Assembly (NCBI RefSeq): GCF_030815485.1
Contig: NZ_JAUSWV010000002.1
Coordinates: 7,006,001-7,070,000, forward strand
Reading direction: 5' to 3'
DNA: 64,000 bases
Source of the DNA: Streptomyces rishiriensis
GTDB taxonomy: Bacteria > Actinomycetota > Actinomycetes > Streptomycetales > Streptomycetaceae
The notes beneath the pieces are model-generated. The model was not told the origin of the DNA. It saw nothing but the letters and a program-made list of their open reading frames with translations, and did not search any database. The translations under genes were made by a program, and so were the position numbers. Positions 35,914 through 44,630 of this stretch are shown one piece after another (position 1 is the first letter of the stretch; each line of letters begins with the position of its first letter).

Positions 35914-35931
35914 GGGGAAAGCGCTTTCCCC
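35914..35931. promoter_or_regulatory. LacI-type palindromic operator between GH4 and GH38
   Basis: GGGGAAAGCGCTTTCCCC is a perfect 18-bp palindrome centred on GCGC, beginning seven bases after the GH4 stop. A second half-site, CGCTTTCCCC, follows at 35931-35940. It would let a LacI-family repressor control GH38 separately from the deoR-GH4 pair. No LacI gene lies next to it. Confidence 0.65.
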
Positions 35932-36008
35932 GCTTTCCCCCTGACCAGCTCGCCCCCCGGCCCCCCAGGGCCTCCCCGCCCCTCGTGGTCCCTGTCTGGA
36001 GATGTGCC

Positions 36009-39000
36009 ATGCATGACGAACGCCGCCGCATCGAGGAGCGCGTCGAGCGCGTCCACAACCAGCGCGTCAAGCCCGCGATCTACGCGGCCCGCGTGCCCTT
36101 CGATGTCCAGGCCTGGCAGGCGCCGGGGGAGCCCGTCCCCTTCGCGGAGGCCGCGGCCGCCGCCTACGAGCCCTTCACGATGGACACCCCGTGGGGCCCG
36201 CCCTGGGGCACCACCTGGTTCCGGATGCGCGGGCAGGTGCCCGCCGAGTGGGCCGGCAAGCGCGTCGAGGCCGTCATCGACCTCGGTTTCGTGGGCGACT
36301 GGCCCGGCAACCAGGCCGAGGCCCTCGTCCACCTCGCCGACGGAACGCCGCTGAAGGCGGTCAACCCGCTCAACCAGTACGTGCCCATCGGCAACCCGGC
36401 GACGGGCGGGGAGAGCATCGACTACCTGGTCGAGGCGGCCTCCAACCCGGACATCCTGGCGAACGACTTCGCGGGCCCGACCCTGCTGGGCGACGTCCTG
36501 ACGGCGGGCGACCGGCCGCTGTACACCTTCCGCCGTGCCGACATCGCCGTTCTCGACGAGGACGTCTGGCACCTCGACCTGGACCTCCAGGTGCTGCGCG
36601 AACTCATGGTCCACCTCGGCGAGCACGAGCCGCGCCGGCACGAGATCATGCACGCCCTGGACCGGGCCATGGACGCCCTCGACCTGGACGACGTCTCCGG
36701 CAGCGCCGCGGCGGTCCGCGAGGTCCTCGCGCCGGTGCTGGCCAGCCCCGCACACGCCAGCGCCCACACCATCTCCGGCGTCGGTCACGCGCACATCGAC
36801 TCGGCCTGGCTGTGGCCGATCCGCGAGACGAAGCGCAAGACCTCCCGCACCTTCTCCAACGTCACCTCGCTCGCCGAGGAGTACGACGACTTCATCTTCG
36901 CCTGCTCGCAGGCCCAGCAGTACGAGTGGGTGCGCGACAACTACCCGCAGGTGTGGGCGCGCATCCAGGAGTCGGTGAAGAAGGGGCAGTGGGCCCCGGT
37001 CGGCGGCATGTGGGTCGAGTCCGACGGCAACCTGCCCGGCGGCGAGGCGATCGCCCGCCAGCTGGTCCACGGCAAGCGGTTCTTCATCGAGCACTTCGGC
37101 ATCGAGACCAAGGGCGTCTGGCTGCCGGACTCCTTCGGCTACAACGCCGCCTACCCGCAGCTGGCCAAGCTCGCCGGGAACGACTGGTTCCTCACCCAGA
37201 AGATCTCCTGGAACCAGACGAACAAGTTCCCCCACCACACCTTCTGGTGGGAGGGCATCGACGGCACCCGCATCTTCACGCACTTCCCGCCCGTCGACAC
37301 CTACAACGCGCGGTTCAGCGGCGAGGAGATGGACCGCGCCGTGCGCAACTACGCGGAGAAGGGCGGCGGTACGCGCTCCCTCGCCCCCTTCGGCTGGGGC
37401 GACGGCGGCGGCGGCCCCACCCGCGAGATCATGGAACGGGCGCGCCGGCTCGCCGACCTGGAGGGCTCGCCGAAGGTCGTCGTCGAGCACCCCGACGACT
37501 TCTTCGCCAAGGCCCGAGCGGAGTACCAGGACGCGCCCGTCTGGGTCGGCGAGCTCTACCTGGAGCTGCACCGGGCCACCTACACCACCCAGGCCCGCAC
37601 CAAGCAGGGCAACCGGCGCAGCGAACACAGGCTGCGCGAGGCGGAGTTGTGGGCGACGACGGCCGCCCTGCACGCGCCGGGCTACGCCTACCCGTACGCG
37701 AAGCTCGACCGGCTCTGGAAGACGGTGCTGCTGCACCAGTTCCACGACATCCTGCCGGGTTCCTCGATCGCCTGGGTGCACCGCGAGGCGGAGGCCGAGT
37801 ACGCGCGGGTCGCCGAGGAGCTGGAGGCGCTGACGGCCGAGGCGGTCGCCGCGCTGGGCGGCGGACGGCGGGACGGCGGACGGCGGGACGGCTCGCTCCG
37901 GGTGTTCAACACCAGTCCCTGCGGCCGGGCCGAGGTGGTCCGCACGCCCGAGGGCGCGCCGGCCTACGTGGAGGTGCCCGCGAGCGGCAGCGCGCCGCTG
38001 ACCGGCGCGGAACCCCCGCGGCCGGTGACGGTCTCCGGGCGGGTCCTCGACAACGGGCTGGTCCGCGTGCAGGTCGCGCAGGACGGCACACTGTCGTCCG
38101 TGTACGACCTGAGGGCCGACCGCGAAGTCCTCGCCGGCCAGGGCAACCTGCTGCGTCTGCACACCGACCTCCCGAACTGCTGGGACGCCTGGGACATCGA
38201 CAAGCACTACCGGAACCGGTACACCGACCTGCTGGAGCCGGACGAGGTGACCGTCGTCGAGGAGGACCCGCTCGTCGGCGCGATCCGCGTCACGCGCTCC
38301 TTCGGCAAGGGCTCGACGATCACCCAGACCATCACGCTCCGCGCCGGCAGCCCCCGCGTCGACTTCGAGACCGACATCGACTGGCACGAGGCCGAGAAGA
38401 TCCTCAAGGCGGCCTTCCCGGTGGACATCCGGGCCCCGCACTCCTCCGCCGAGATCCAGTTCGGCCACATCCAGCGCCCCACCCACACCAACACCAGCTG
38501 GGAGGCGGCCCGCTTCGAGGTCTCCGGTCACCGCTGGGTGCACATCGGCGAGCCCGGTTACGGCGTCGCGGTCATCAACGACTCCACCTACGGCCACGAC
38601 GTCTCCCGCACGGTCCGCGAGGACGGCGGCACGACCACCACCGTCCGCCTCAGCCTGGTCCGCGCGCCGCGGATCCCGGACCCCGAGGCCGACCAGGGCA
38701 GGCACCGTTTCAGCTACGCGCTGCTCCCCGGCGCGAGCATCGAGGACGCGGTCGCCGAGGGCTATTCCCTCAACCTCCCGCTGCGCGTGGCCGACGCGCC
38801 GGACACCACCCCCGAACCCGTCGTGTCGGTGGACGGCGCCGGGGTCACCGTCGAGGCGGTGAAGCTCGCCGACGACGAGTCCGGGGATGTCGTCGTCCGG
38901 CTCTACGAGTCGCGCGGCGGCCGTTCGACCGGCACCCTGCGTACCGGCTTCCCGTTGGCCGCCGCCCAGGTGACCGACCTGCTGGAACGGCCGCTGGAGC

Positions 39001-39098
39001 CCGCGGCCGTCGGCGAGGACGGCACGATCGCCGTCGTACTGCGGCCGTTCCAGATCCTGACACTCCGTCTGGAGCGCGCCGCCGACGGCCGTCGGTGA
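36009..39098 (+). CDS. GH38 alpha-mannosidase
   Basis: 1029 residues. The catalytic domain shows the zinc-binding HAHIDSAWLWP, the nucleophile region LPDSFGYNAAYPQLAKL and LLHQFHDILPGSSIAWVH, all GH38 landmarks; a beta-rich C-terminal half follows. No signal peptide, so it acts inside the cell. ATG 36009 (MHDERRR) has GGAG seven bases upstream. It would release mannose from imported alpha-mannosides. It follows GH4 by 101 bp that contain an operator, and ends at a strong hairpin. Confidence 0.92.
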   Translation: MHDERRRIEERVERVHNQRVKPAIYAARVPFDVQAWQAPGEPVPFAEAAAAAYEPFTMDTPWGPPWGTTWFRMRGQVPAEWAGKRVEAVIDLGFVGDWPGNQAEALVHLADGTPLKAVNPLNQYVPIGNPATGGESIDYLVEAASNPDILANDFAGPTLLGDVLTAGDRPLYTFRRADIAVLDEDVWHLDLDLQVLRELMVHLGEHEPRRHEIMHALDRAMDALDLDDVSGSAAAVREVLAPVLASPAHASAHTISGVGHAHIDSAWLWPIRETKRKTSRTFSNVTSLAEEYDDFIFACSQAQQYEWVRDNYPQVWARIQESVKKGQWAPVGGMWVESDGNLPGGEAIARQLVHGKRFFIEHFGIETKGVWLPDSFGYNAAYPQLAKLAGNDWFLTQKISWNQTNKFPHHTFWWEGIDGTRIFTHFPPVDTYNARFSGEEMDRAVRNYAEKGGGTRSLAPFGWGDGGGGPTREIMERARRLADLEGSPKVVVEHPDDFFAKARAEYQDAPVWVGELYLELHRATYTTQARTKQGNRRSEHRLREAELWATTAALHAPGYAYPYAKLDRLWKTVLLHQFHDILPGSSIAWVHREAEAEYARVAEELEALTAEAVAALGGGRRDGGRRDGSLRVFNTSPCGRAEVVRTPEGAPAYVEVPASGSAPLTGAEPPRPVTVSGRVLDNGLVRVQVAQDGTLSSVYDLRADREVLAGQGNLLRLHTDLPNCWDAWDIDKHYRNRYTDLLEPDEVTVVEEDPLVGAIRVTRSFGKGSTITQTITLRAGSPRVDFETDIDWHEAEKILKAAFPVDIRAPHSSAEIQFGHIQRPTHTNTSWEAARFEVSGHRWVHIGEPGYGVAVINDSTYGHDVSRTVREDGGTTTTVRLSLVRAPRIPDPEADQGRHRFSYALLPGASIEDAVAEGYSLNLPLRVADAPDTTPEPVVSVDGAGVTVEAVKLADDESGDVVVRLYESRGGRSTGTLRTGFPLAAAQVTDLLERPLEPAAVGEDGTIAVVLRPFQILTLRLERAADGRR

Positions 39099-39103
39099 CG
39101 GCC

Positions 39104-39139
39104 CCGGGGCGGGCGCGATCCCGTGCGCGCCCGCCCCGG
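39104..39139 (+). terminator. Terminator hairpin after GH38
   Basis: CCGGGGCGGGCGCG (39104-39117) pairs perfectly over 14 bp with 39126-39139 around an eight-base loop. It begins six bases after the GH38 stop. No U-tract follows. Confidence 0.75.
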
Positions 39140-39230
39140 TCGGTGAACCAGGGTTGCACCGGCACGGCACCGGGTCCGGCCGGGCCGGGCCGGGATCGCG
39201 TGGGGCTGCCGGGTCGGCGATACGACCGGC

Positions 39231-39304
39231 GGGGCACAGTGCCGGCGGGGCACAGCGCCGGCGGGGCACAGCGCCGGCGGGGCACAGCGCCGGCGGGGCA
39301 CAGC
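39231..39304. repeat. 16-bp tandem repeat, 4.6 copies
   Basis: GGGGCACAGCGCCGGC is repeated at 39231, 39247, 39263 and 39279, with a partial fifth copy from 39295. The first copy differs at one base. The array lies in the 460-bp spacer between the convergent GH38 and GH18 genes. No coding function is apparent. Confidence 0.92.
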
Positions 39305-39390
39305 TGTTCGGGCCGGTCGGCCGCTCCCCGTGACAGCGGCCAACCGACCCGATCCCCCGTACCGCCGGGAACCCCCCGTCGATTCCCGGA

Positions 39391-39453
39391 CTTCCCCCGT
39401 GGATCCCTGTGCTTCCCCCTGGAGCCCCGTGCTTCCCCGGTTGCTCCCCCGTG
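39391..39453. repeat. Three degenerate CTTCCCC-type repeats of 20-22 bp
   Basis: Units begin CTTCCCC and end CCGTG/CTGTG at 39391-39411, 39412-39431 and 39432-39453. They follow the 16-bp array in the same spacer. A CTCTTAAGAG palindrome (39464-39473) lies just after. Function unknown. Confidence 0.6.
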
Positions 39454-39506
39454 GGGCCCTTCACTCTTAAGAGCGAGCCCCCCGGATCCTGATACACCCT
39501 GAGCCG

Positions 39507-39539
39507 AAAAAGTCCCCCGGACGGTGGTCCGGGGGACTT
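39507..39539 (-). terminator. Intrinsic terminator for the GH18 gene
   Basis: On the minus strand a 13-bp perfect stem (AAGTCCCCCGGAC at 39510-39522 pairing with 39527-39539) with a four-base loop is followed by five T residues. It lies 20 bp beyond the chitinase stop (39559). This is one of the few textbook terminators in the window. Confidence 0.88.
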
Positions 39540-39558
39540 CCGCGCGCGTCCGGGACGC

Positions 39559-41247
39559 TCAGCCGGTGAAGCCGGCCGTGATCGAGGTGAACTGCCAGGT
39601 GCTCTGGCTGATGCCGGAGCAGTTGCTCACCACGCCACCGCCCGGGCAGGGCCGGTCGCGGTTGACGGCCCAGTAGGCGAGCCGGGCGATGTGGTGGGAG
39701 TTGGCCCAGTCACGGATCTGGGTCCAGATCGCCGGGGTGGTGTTCTCCTGCTGGTCCGACAGGCCGTTCATGCCGGAGATGCCGATGTGGGCGTAGGCGG
39801 TCGCGTCGTCCCAGCCGAAGGTCGACTTGAGCTTGTTCTTCAACCCCTCCGTGGCGTTCACGGTGTTGCCGTACATGTCCGCACCGCCGCCGAAGTCGAA
39901 CGGCATGATGGTGAAGACGTCGATGTCGGCGCCGAGCGACTTGGCCTGCTCGATGAGACGGTTGCCGTAGTAGGTCGGCCCGGTCGTGGACGTCCCGAAG
40001 GTGACGATGGTCTTCAGACCGGGGTTGTTGGCCTTGACCGTCTTCAGCGCGGTGAGGATCCGCGCCTGCACGGCCTCGTTCTCGAACTCGTCCGTGTTCT
40101 CGATGTCCATGTCGATCGCCTTGAGGGAGTAGGCGTCGATCACCTTCTGGAGCGCGGCCGCCAGCGCGCTCGCCGAGGAGCAGTTGGCGCCGAGCTTGCT
40201 GCCCTGCCAGCCGCCGAACGAGGGGACGATGTCGCCGCCCGCCGAGCGGACCTGGTTGATGACGCTCTGGTCGACCCCGCCGGTCAGCGGCCGGTTGCTG
40301 TCCCACATCGGGTTGCACCCGCCGCCGTCCAGCATGAACGCCATCGTGAACCACTTGATGCCGGTCGAGCTCATCACCGTGGACACGCTCGGCGGGTCGC
40401 CCCAGCCCTCGAACAGATAGGGCGCGGCCTGCTTGAAGCCGGTCCCGCCACCGCCGCCCGCGTTCGTCGTCACACTCACGGAGTTGGATGCCCCGGAGGT
40501 GTTGCCGGCCGCGTCGCGTGCCTTCACCGTGAACGTGTACCCGGTGCTCGCGGACAGTCCGCTGACCGTGGCGGAGGTACCCGAGACGGTGAGGACCCTG
40601 GCGGACCCGCTGTACACGTCGTATCCCGTGACGCCGACGTTGTCGCTGGAGGCGTTCCAGGACAGCGACACGCTGGAGGACGTCTTGCCGGTCGAGGTCA
40701 GAGCGCCCGGCGCGGTCGGCGCCTGGGTGTCCGACCCGCCTCCGCCGCCCGGTCCGTCCAGGCTGACGTCGTCGGCGTAGTAGGTGCCCTGGGCGTACCA
40801 GCCGTGCGTGTAGATGGTGGCGCTGGTCTGCGAGGCCCCGGTGGTGAAGGACACCGACAGCAGGCTGTACGCCGACGGTGACGACGTCCACGTGGAGGCG
40901 CCGCCGTCGACACCGAGGTAGACGTAGGAGCCGCGCACCCAGCCGGTGAGCGCGTACGTGGTGCCCGGCTGGACCGGGACGGTCTGGCTGCACTTGGCGA
41001 TGTCGCTCGAACTCACCGCCCCGGCAAGGGCCTTGGAGCCGCCGTGCGTGGGTGAGGAGACGACGGAGCCGAGGTTGCCGGTGCAGGACCAGGGCGAGAG
41101 GGCCCCCGACTCGAGACCGGGGTTGGTGAGGATGTTGGCCGCCTGGGCGGTGCCCGGCAGCGCGACGGCCCCGGCGAGGGCGAGACCGGCGGTGCCGAGC
41201 AGGGCGAGGAAGCGACGCCATGGGCGTCCGAAGGGTCTGGTGCGCAC
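39559..41247 (-). CDS. Secreted chitinase, CBM4/9-like module + FnIII + GH18
   Basis: 562 residues. A signal peptide ends near GTAQAAN; a beta-sandwich carbohydrate-binding module (about 37-165, ILTNPGLESGALSPW) follows, then a fibronectin III domain (about 172-262) flanked by Gly-rich linkers, and a GH18 domain (about 270-562). The catalytic DxDxE motif is DMDIE at 379-383. It should cut chitin outside the cell. The promoter region carries paired TTGGTCCATACC-type elements resembling DasR-responsive sites, and the gene ends at an intrinsic terminator, so it is a single-gene unit. Confidence 0.9.
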   Translation of the reverse strand: MRTRPFGRPWRRFLALLGTAGLALAGAVALPGTAQAANILTNPGLESGALSPWSCTGNLGSVVSSPTHGGSKALAGAVSSSDIAKCSQTVPVQPGTTYALTGWVRGSYVYLGVDGGASTWTSSPSAYSLLSVSFTTGASQTSATIYTHGWYAQGTYYADDVSLDGPGGGGGSDTQAPTAPGALTSTGKTSSSVSLSWNASSDNVGVTGYDVYSGSARVLTVSGTSATVSGLSASTGYTFTVKARDAAGNTSGASNSVSVTTNAGGGGGTGFKQAAPYLFEGWGDPPSVSTVMSSTGIKWFTMAFMLDGGGCNPMWDSNRPLTGGVDQSVINQVRSAGGDIVPSFGGWQGSKLGANCSSASALAAALQKVIDAYSLKAIDMDIENTDEFENEAVQARILTALKTVKANNPGLKTIVTFGTSTTGPTYYGNRLIEQAKSLGADIDVFTIMPFDFGGGADMYGNTVNATEGLKNKLKSTFGWDDATAYAHIGISGMNGLSDQQENTTPAIWTQIRDWANSHHIARLAYWAVNRDRPCPGGGVVSNCSGISQSTWQFTSITAGFTG

Positions 41248-41313
41248 GCGTTCTCCCTGAAGGAATGGGGGTGTTCGGGAGTGCAGGGGAGTGCAAGGGG
41301 GTGCGCAACAAAG

Positions 41314-41365
41314 TTGGTATGGACCAATCCGCCTGTCAAGGCGGAAGACGGAATTGGTCCATACC
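41314..41365 (-). promoter_or_regulatory. Inverted DasR/chitinase-type elements around a -35 box
   Basis: GGTATGGACCAAT (41316-41328) and ATTGGTCCATACC (41353-41365) are perfect 13-bp inverted copies. Each contains a TGGT...ACC core like DasR-responsive elements of chitinase promoters. Between them, CCGCCT/AGGCGG arms enclose GTCA, which supplies TTGACA on the minus strand as a likely -35 box. The whole unit could fold into one large hairpin. It lies 67 bp upstream of the GH18 start. Confidence 0.6.
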
Positions 41366-41440
41366 GGTGGGTGGAATGTCCTACTTGTTCTTTCCGGGCC
41401 CGGTCTTCCCGCAGCTCGAGCTCTCCGGGAGCCGTCTTCT

Positions 41441-42592
41441 CTAGAGCGGCAGTGCCTGCGCGGCGCCCGCCGTGGTCACCTCGACGGAGTCCGCGGGTGC
41501 GGGCACGGCCGGCAGCAGCGGCTCGGCGGTCTCCTCCACCCGCTGGTGCGGCAGCGTGACCGCGCGCAGCGGACGCGGCCCCGACACCACCGTGTAGTCC
41601 TGCCCCAGGAACCGCGGCACGATCTCGCCCGGGTCCTCGCCGAGCGCCAACTGCACAGCTGCCCAAGGGGCGTTGACACCGCACAGCGACAGCTGGTGGA
41701 GCCCGCCGGCCGGGCGGGTGTTGACGTCCATCAGGACCGGCCGGTCGCCGAACATCCGGAACTGGATGTTGGACAGGTAGTGCAGGCCGAAGCCCTCCGC
41801 GATGAGACGCGCCGGCTCCAGCCACTGCTCGTGCAGGGTGAAGCCCCGGCGGCGGCCGTTCTTCGTCCGGCCGATGGCCATCCGCAGGATGTTGTCCGGA
41901 CCGGTGAGGCAGTCCACGGACACCTCCGGCTGCTCCAGGCGCGGCATGACCAGCCAGTCGATCTGCTCCTCACCCTGGTCCTCCGCCCGCTTCAGCGCCT
42001 CGACCACCATGTCGAGCTGGACGTACGGGCTCGGGAAGCCGCTGAGGTGCGTCAGCGAGAAGGGGGTGCGGGTGATCATGCGGAAACCCACCCCGCCCGC
42101 ACCGGACGCCGGCTTGAAGCACGCCCGGTGCCCCGCCTCCTCCAACTCCCCTACAGCGGCGACGAGTTCCTCCGCCGTCCGGACCCGGAACCATGGCGGC
42201 ACGGGCACGCCGATCGCCTGCACGGCCTCGTACGCGATCACCTTGTCGTGGAAGACGGCGACGGCCTCCGGCGGCGGCGCCAGCAGGGCCGTGCCGACCG
42301 CGTCGAAGTCGGCCCGGTGCGCCACGACGGCCGCCTGGTGCAGCCGGGGCACGAACACGTCGATACTGCGGCGCCTGCACTGCGCGAGGGCGTACTCGAC
42401 GTACGCGGCCGGGGAGAGGCCCTCCGGCTCCAGTTCGGCGGTGTCGGCGGCGGCCAGGACGGGGGAGTCGGCGTCACCGTGCGTGGCGTGGATCTCGACC
42501 GCGCGGTCACTGGGATTTCGTCGCAGCTGATCCGTGAAGAACACGTTCTCCGCGTACGTGCGGTTGAGCCAGACGCGTACGCGAGAGACCAT
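41441..42592 (-). CDS. ATP-grasp domain protein of unknown substrate
   Basis: 383 residues. The middle and C-terminal parts match the carbamoyl-phosphate-synthase-like ATP-grasp fold: HDKVIAYEAVQAIGVPVP, FKPASGAGGVGFRMI (nucleotide loop) and the metal-binding FRMFGDRPVLMDVNTRPAGGLHQL. ATP-grasp enzymes join a carboxylate to an amine or thiol through an acyl phosphate. No partner enzyme or precursor-peptide gene is next to it, so the substrate is not predictable. It is the only gene in its transcription unit. Confidence 0.75.
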   Translation of the reverse strand: MVSRVRVWLNRTYAENVFFTDQLRRNPSDRAVEIHATHGDADSPVLAAADTAELEPEGLSPAAYVEYALAQCRRRSIDVFVPRLHQAAVVAHRADFDAVGTALLAPPPEAVAVFHDKVIAYEAVQAIGVPVPPWFRVRTAEELVAAVGELEEAGHRACFKPASGAGGVGFRMITRTPFSLTHLSGFPSPYVQLDMVVEALKRAEDQGEEQIDWLVMPRLEQPEVSVDCLTGPDNILRMAIGRTKNGRRRGFTLHEQWLEPARLIAEGFGLHYLSNIQFRMFGDRPVLMDVNTRPAGGLHQLSLCGVNAPWAAVQLALGEDPGEIVPRFLGQDYTVVSGPRPLRAVTLPHQRVEETAEPLLPAVPAPADSVEVTTAGAAQALPL

Positions 42593-42896
42593 GCAGGCCG
42601 CCTTTCACGGTTCGCGGGCAGGGCAAAGCGGGCCCGGCCCGGGCAGGGGGATTGGAGGGTCACCAAACCGCCCTGTGGAAGGGTCGTCCATGGCGGTGGT
42701 GTTGGGGCGATCATACGGCTTCCCGGGGGTGCGGCGTGCAACGCCCGTGTTACGGATTTTCCGATCTTGTTCACGTGGGGCGCGTGTTCGGGTAGGGGGC
42801 GCCACGGCGCAGGTGGAGCCGTGTCCGGGTCCGGCGGAGGACCCGGACCGTCCTTGTACCGCGCGCGCGAATGTGTTCTCGTGGTGGCCCAGGTGT
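42593..42896. other. Intergenic region with a hairpin
   Basis: 304 bp between divergent ATP-grasp and phosphoesterase genes. It contains a perfect 10-bp stem, GTCCGGGTCC (42823-42832) with GGACCCGGAC (42839-42848), around a six-base loop about 50 bp before the phosphoesterase start. No other gene or clear promoter was recognised. Confidence 0.55.
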
Positions 42897-43802
42897 ATGC
42901 GTGAGGATGCGGGGGAGTGGGCTCGTGAGCGGGGGCGGAAGGTGACGTCGACGGCCGGTGGCGCCGGGCGGCTGCTGGCCATCAGTGATCTGCACATCGG
43001 CTATCCGGAGAACCGCGCGCTGGTCGAGGCCATGGCCCCGGAGTCGGACGAGGACTGGCTGCTGGTCGCAGGTGACGTCTCGGAGAACGTCGCCGACATC
43101 CGGTGGGCACTGAAGACCCTCGCCGGCCGTTTCCGCAGGGTCGTCTGGGCGCCCGGCAACCACGAGCTGTGGACCCCTCCCACGGACCCGGTCACCCTGC
43201 GCGGAGTCGCCCGTTACGAGTACCTCGTCGAGGTCTGCCGCGACCTGGGCGTCACCACGCCGGAGGACCCCTACCCGCTCTGGGAGGGCCCCGGCGGTCC
43301 GGTGGCGGTCGCGCCGCTGTTCCTGCTGTACGACTACTCGTTCCTCCCGGCCGGCTGCGCCACCAAGGAGGAGGGGCTGGCCTACGCGAAGGGCACCGGC
43401 ATCGTCTGCAACGACGAGTACCTGCTGCACCCCGATCCGTATCCCAGCCGTGAGGCCTGGTGCCGGGCGCGCGTCGCCGAGACCGAACGGCGGCTCGCCG
43501 AGATCCCCGACGGCGTGCCCGTCGTCCCCGTCAACCACTATCCGCTGCACCGGCACCCGATGGACGTGCTGTGGCACCCCGAGTTCGCCATGTGGTGCGG
43601 CACCGCTCTGACGGCGGACTGGCACCGCAGGTTCCGGATCGAGACCATGGTCTACGGCCACCTGCACATCCCACGGACCACCTGGCACGAGGGCGTCCGC
43701 TTCGAGGAGGTGTCGGTCGGCTATCCCCGCGAATGGCGCAAGCGGGCGCAGCCGCCCGGCCGGCTGCGCCGCATCCTGCCCGGGGAGGCGGGAGCCGAGT
43801 GA
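42897..43802 (+). CDS. Metallophosphoesterase family protein
   Basis: About 301 residues (or 286 from an alternative GTG at 42942). Calcineurin-like motifs are present: LLAISDLHIGY, LLVAGDVSENV, VWAPGNHELW, VPVNHYPLH and VYGHLHIPRTTW. No signal peptide, so it is cytosolic. The stop overlaps the phosphopantetheinyl transferase start by four bases; this pairing is, as far as I recall, conserved in Streptomyces, so the two may work together, but the role is unknown. The ATG start has only a partial ribosome site. Confidence 0.82.
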   Translation: MREDAGEWARERGRKVTSTAGGAGRLLAISDLHIGYPENRALVEAMAPESDEDWLLVAGDVSENVADIRWALKTLAGRFRRVVWAPGNHELWTPPTDPVTLRGVARYEYLVEVCRDLGVTTPEDPYPLWEGPGGPVAVAPLFLLYDYSFLPAGCATKEEGLAYAKGTGIVCNDEYLLHPDPYPSREAWCRARVAETERRLAEIPDGVPVVPVNHYPLHRHPMDVLWHPEFAMWCGTALTADWHRRFRIETMVYGHLHIPRTTWHEGVRFEEVSVGYPREWRKRAQPPGRLRRILPGEAGAE

Positions 43803-44512
43803 TCGGGGATCTGTTGCCCGAGTCGGTCGTGGCGGTCGAGGCCTTCGGCGAGGAGGGCGTCCGCGAGTTCGGGAACGCGCCCCTGTACCCGCAGGAGGAG
43901 GCACTGGTGGCGCGGGCGGTCGCCAAGCGCCGCCGCGAGTTCACCATCGTGCGTTCCTGCGCCCGGCGCGCCATGGAGAAGCTCGGCGTGCCCGCGCAGC
44001 CCGTGCTGCCGGGCGAGCGCGGCGCCCCGCAGTGGCCGGACGGCCTGACGGGCAGCATGACCCACTGCGCGGACTACTGCGCGGCCGCCCTGGTCCGCGC
44101 CGCCGACCTGGCCTCCCTCGGCATCGACGCCGAACCCCACGAGCCGCTGCCCGACGGCGTCCTGTCCGCCGTCGCCCTGCCCGCCGAGGCGGAGCGGCTG
44201 GGAAGGCAGGCTGCCGAGTTCCCCGAGGTGCACTGGGACCGGCTGCTGTTCAGCGCCAAGGAGTCCGTCTACAAGGCGTGGTTCCCGCTCACCCGCAAGT
44301 GGCTGGACTTCAGTGAGGCGGACATCGATCTCGCCCCGGCCCCCGCCCCGGCCTCCGCGACCGGGGCTGCCGGGGGCTCGCACGGCGTCTTCCGCGCCCG
44401 GCTGCTCGTCCCCGGGCCGGTGGTCGGCGGCCACCGGCTCGGGCACTTCGACGGCCGCTGGAGCGTCCGGCGGGGGCTGGTGGCCACGGCGGTCACCGTG
44501 CACCACGACTGA
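43799..44512 (+). CDS. 4'-phosphopantetheinyl transferase (Sfp/EntD class)
   Basis: 237 residues. It shows the N-terminal arginine-rich pocket FTIVRSCARRAMEKLG, GSMTHCADYCAAAL, the Mg-binding GIDAEPHEPLP and FSAKESVYKAWFPLT, the W/F-S-x-K-E signature. It transfers phosphopantetheine from CoA to carrier proteins of polyketide, peptide or siderophore synthases. GTG 43799 is coupled to the phosphoesterase through a four-base overlap. No synthase gene is in the window, so it is probably a general enzyme. Confidence 0.92.
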   Translation: MIGDLLPESVVAVEAFGEEGVREFGNAPLYPQEEALVARAVAKRRREFTIVRSCARRAMEKLGVPAQPVLPGERGAPQWPDGLTGSMTHCADYCAAALVRAADLASLGIDAEPHEPLPDGVLSAVALPAEAERLGRQAAEFPEVHWDRLLFSAKESVYKAWFPLTRKWLDFSEADIDLAPAPAPASATGAAGGSHGVFRARLLVPGPVVGGHRLGHFDGRWSVRRGLVATAVTVHHD

Positions 44513-44630
44513 GGCGAGGTCCGCCCCGGCGGTCACCGTGCACCACGACTGAGGCGAGGGAGGTCCGCCCCCGGCGGGTCACCGTGCACCACGACCGGGG
44601 CGAGGTCCGCCCCCGGCGGTCACCGGCCCG
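44487..44630. repeat. Tandem copies of the phosphopantetheinyl transferase gene 3' end
   Basis: Units beginning GGTCACCGTGCACCACGAC occur at 44491, 44531 and 44577, with a shorter copy at 44618. The first covers the last codons and stop of the transferase gene; spacings are 40, 46 and 41 bp. The array fills the convergent spacer and touches the end of the next gene. It looks like local duplication of a coding tail. Confidence 0.88.

Noticed and set aside
39231..39304. 16-bp array considered as a small CRISPR
   Set aside because: Units abut with no spacers and no cas genes are present; it is a simple tandem repeat.
35868..39497. Very long minus-strand frame opposite the GH4 and GH38 genes
   Set aside because: It is a by-product of high GC: Val/Gly/Asp/Arg-rich, no domains, antisense to two clearly real genes. 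Similar long antisense frames at 2179-5040, 4872-7460 and 26012-29452 were dropped for the same reason.
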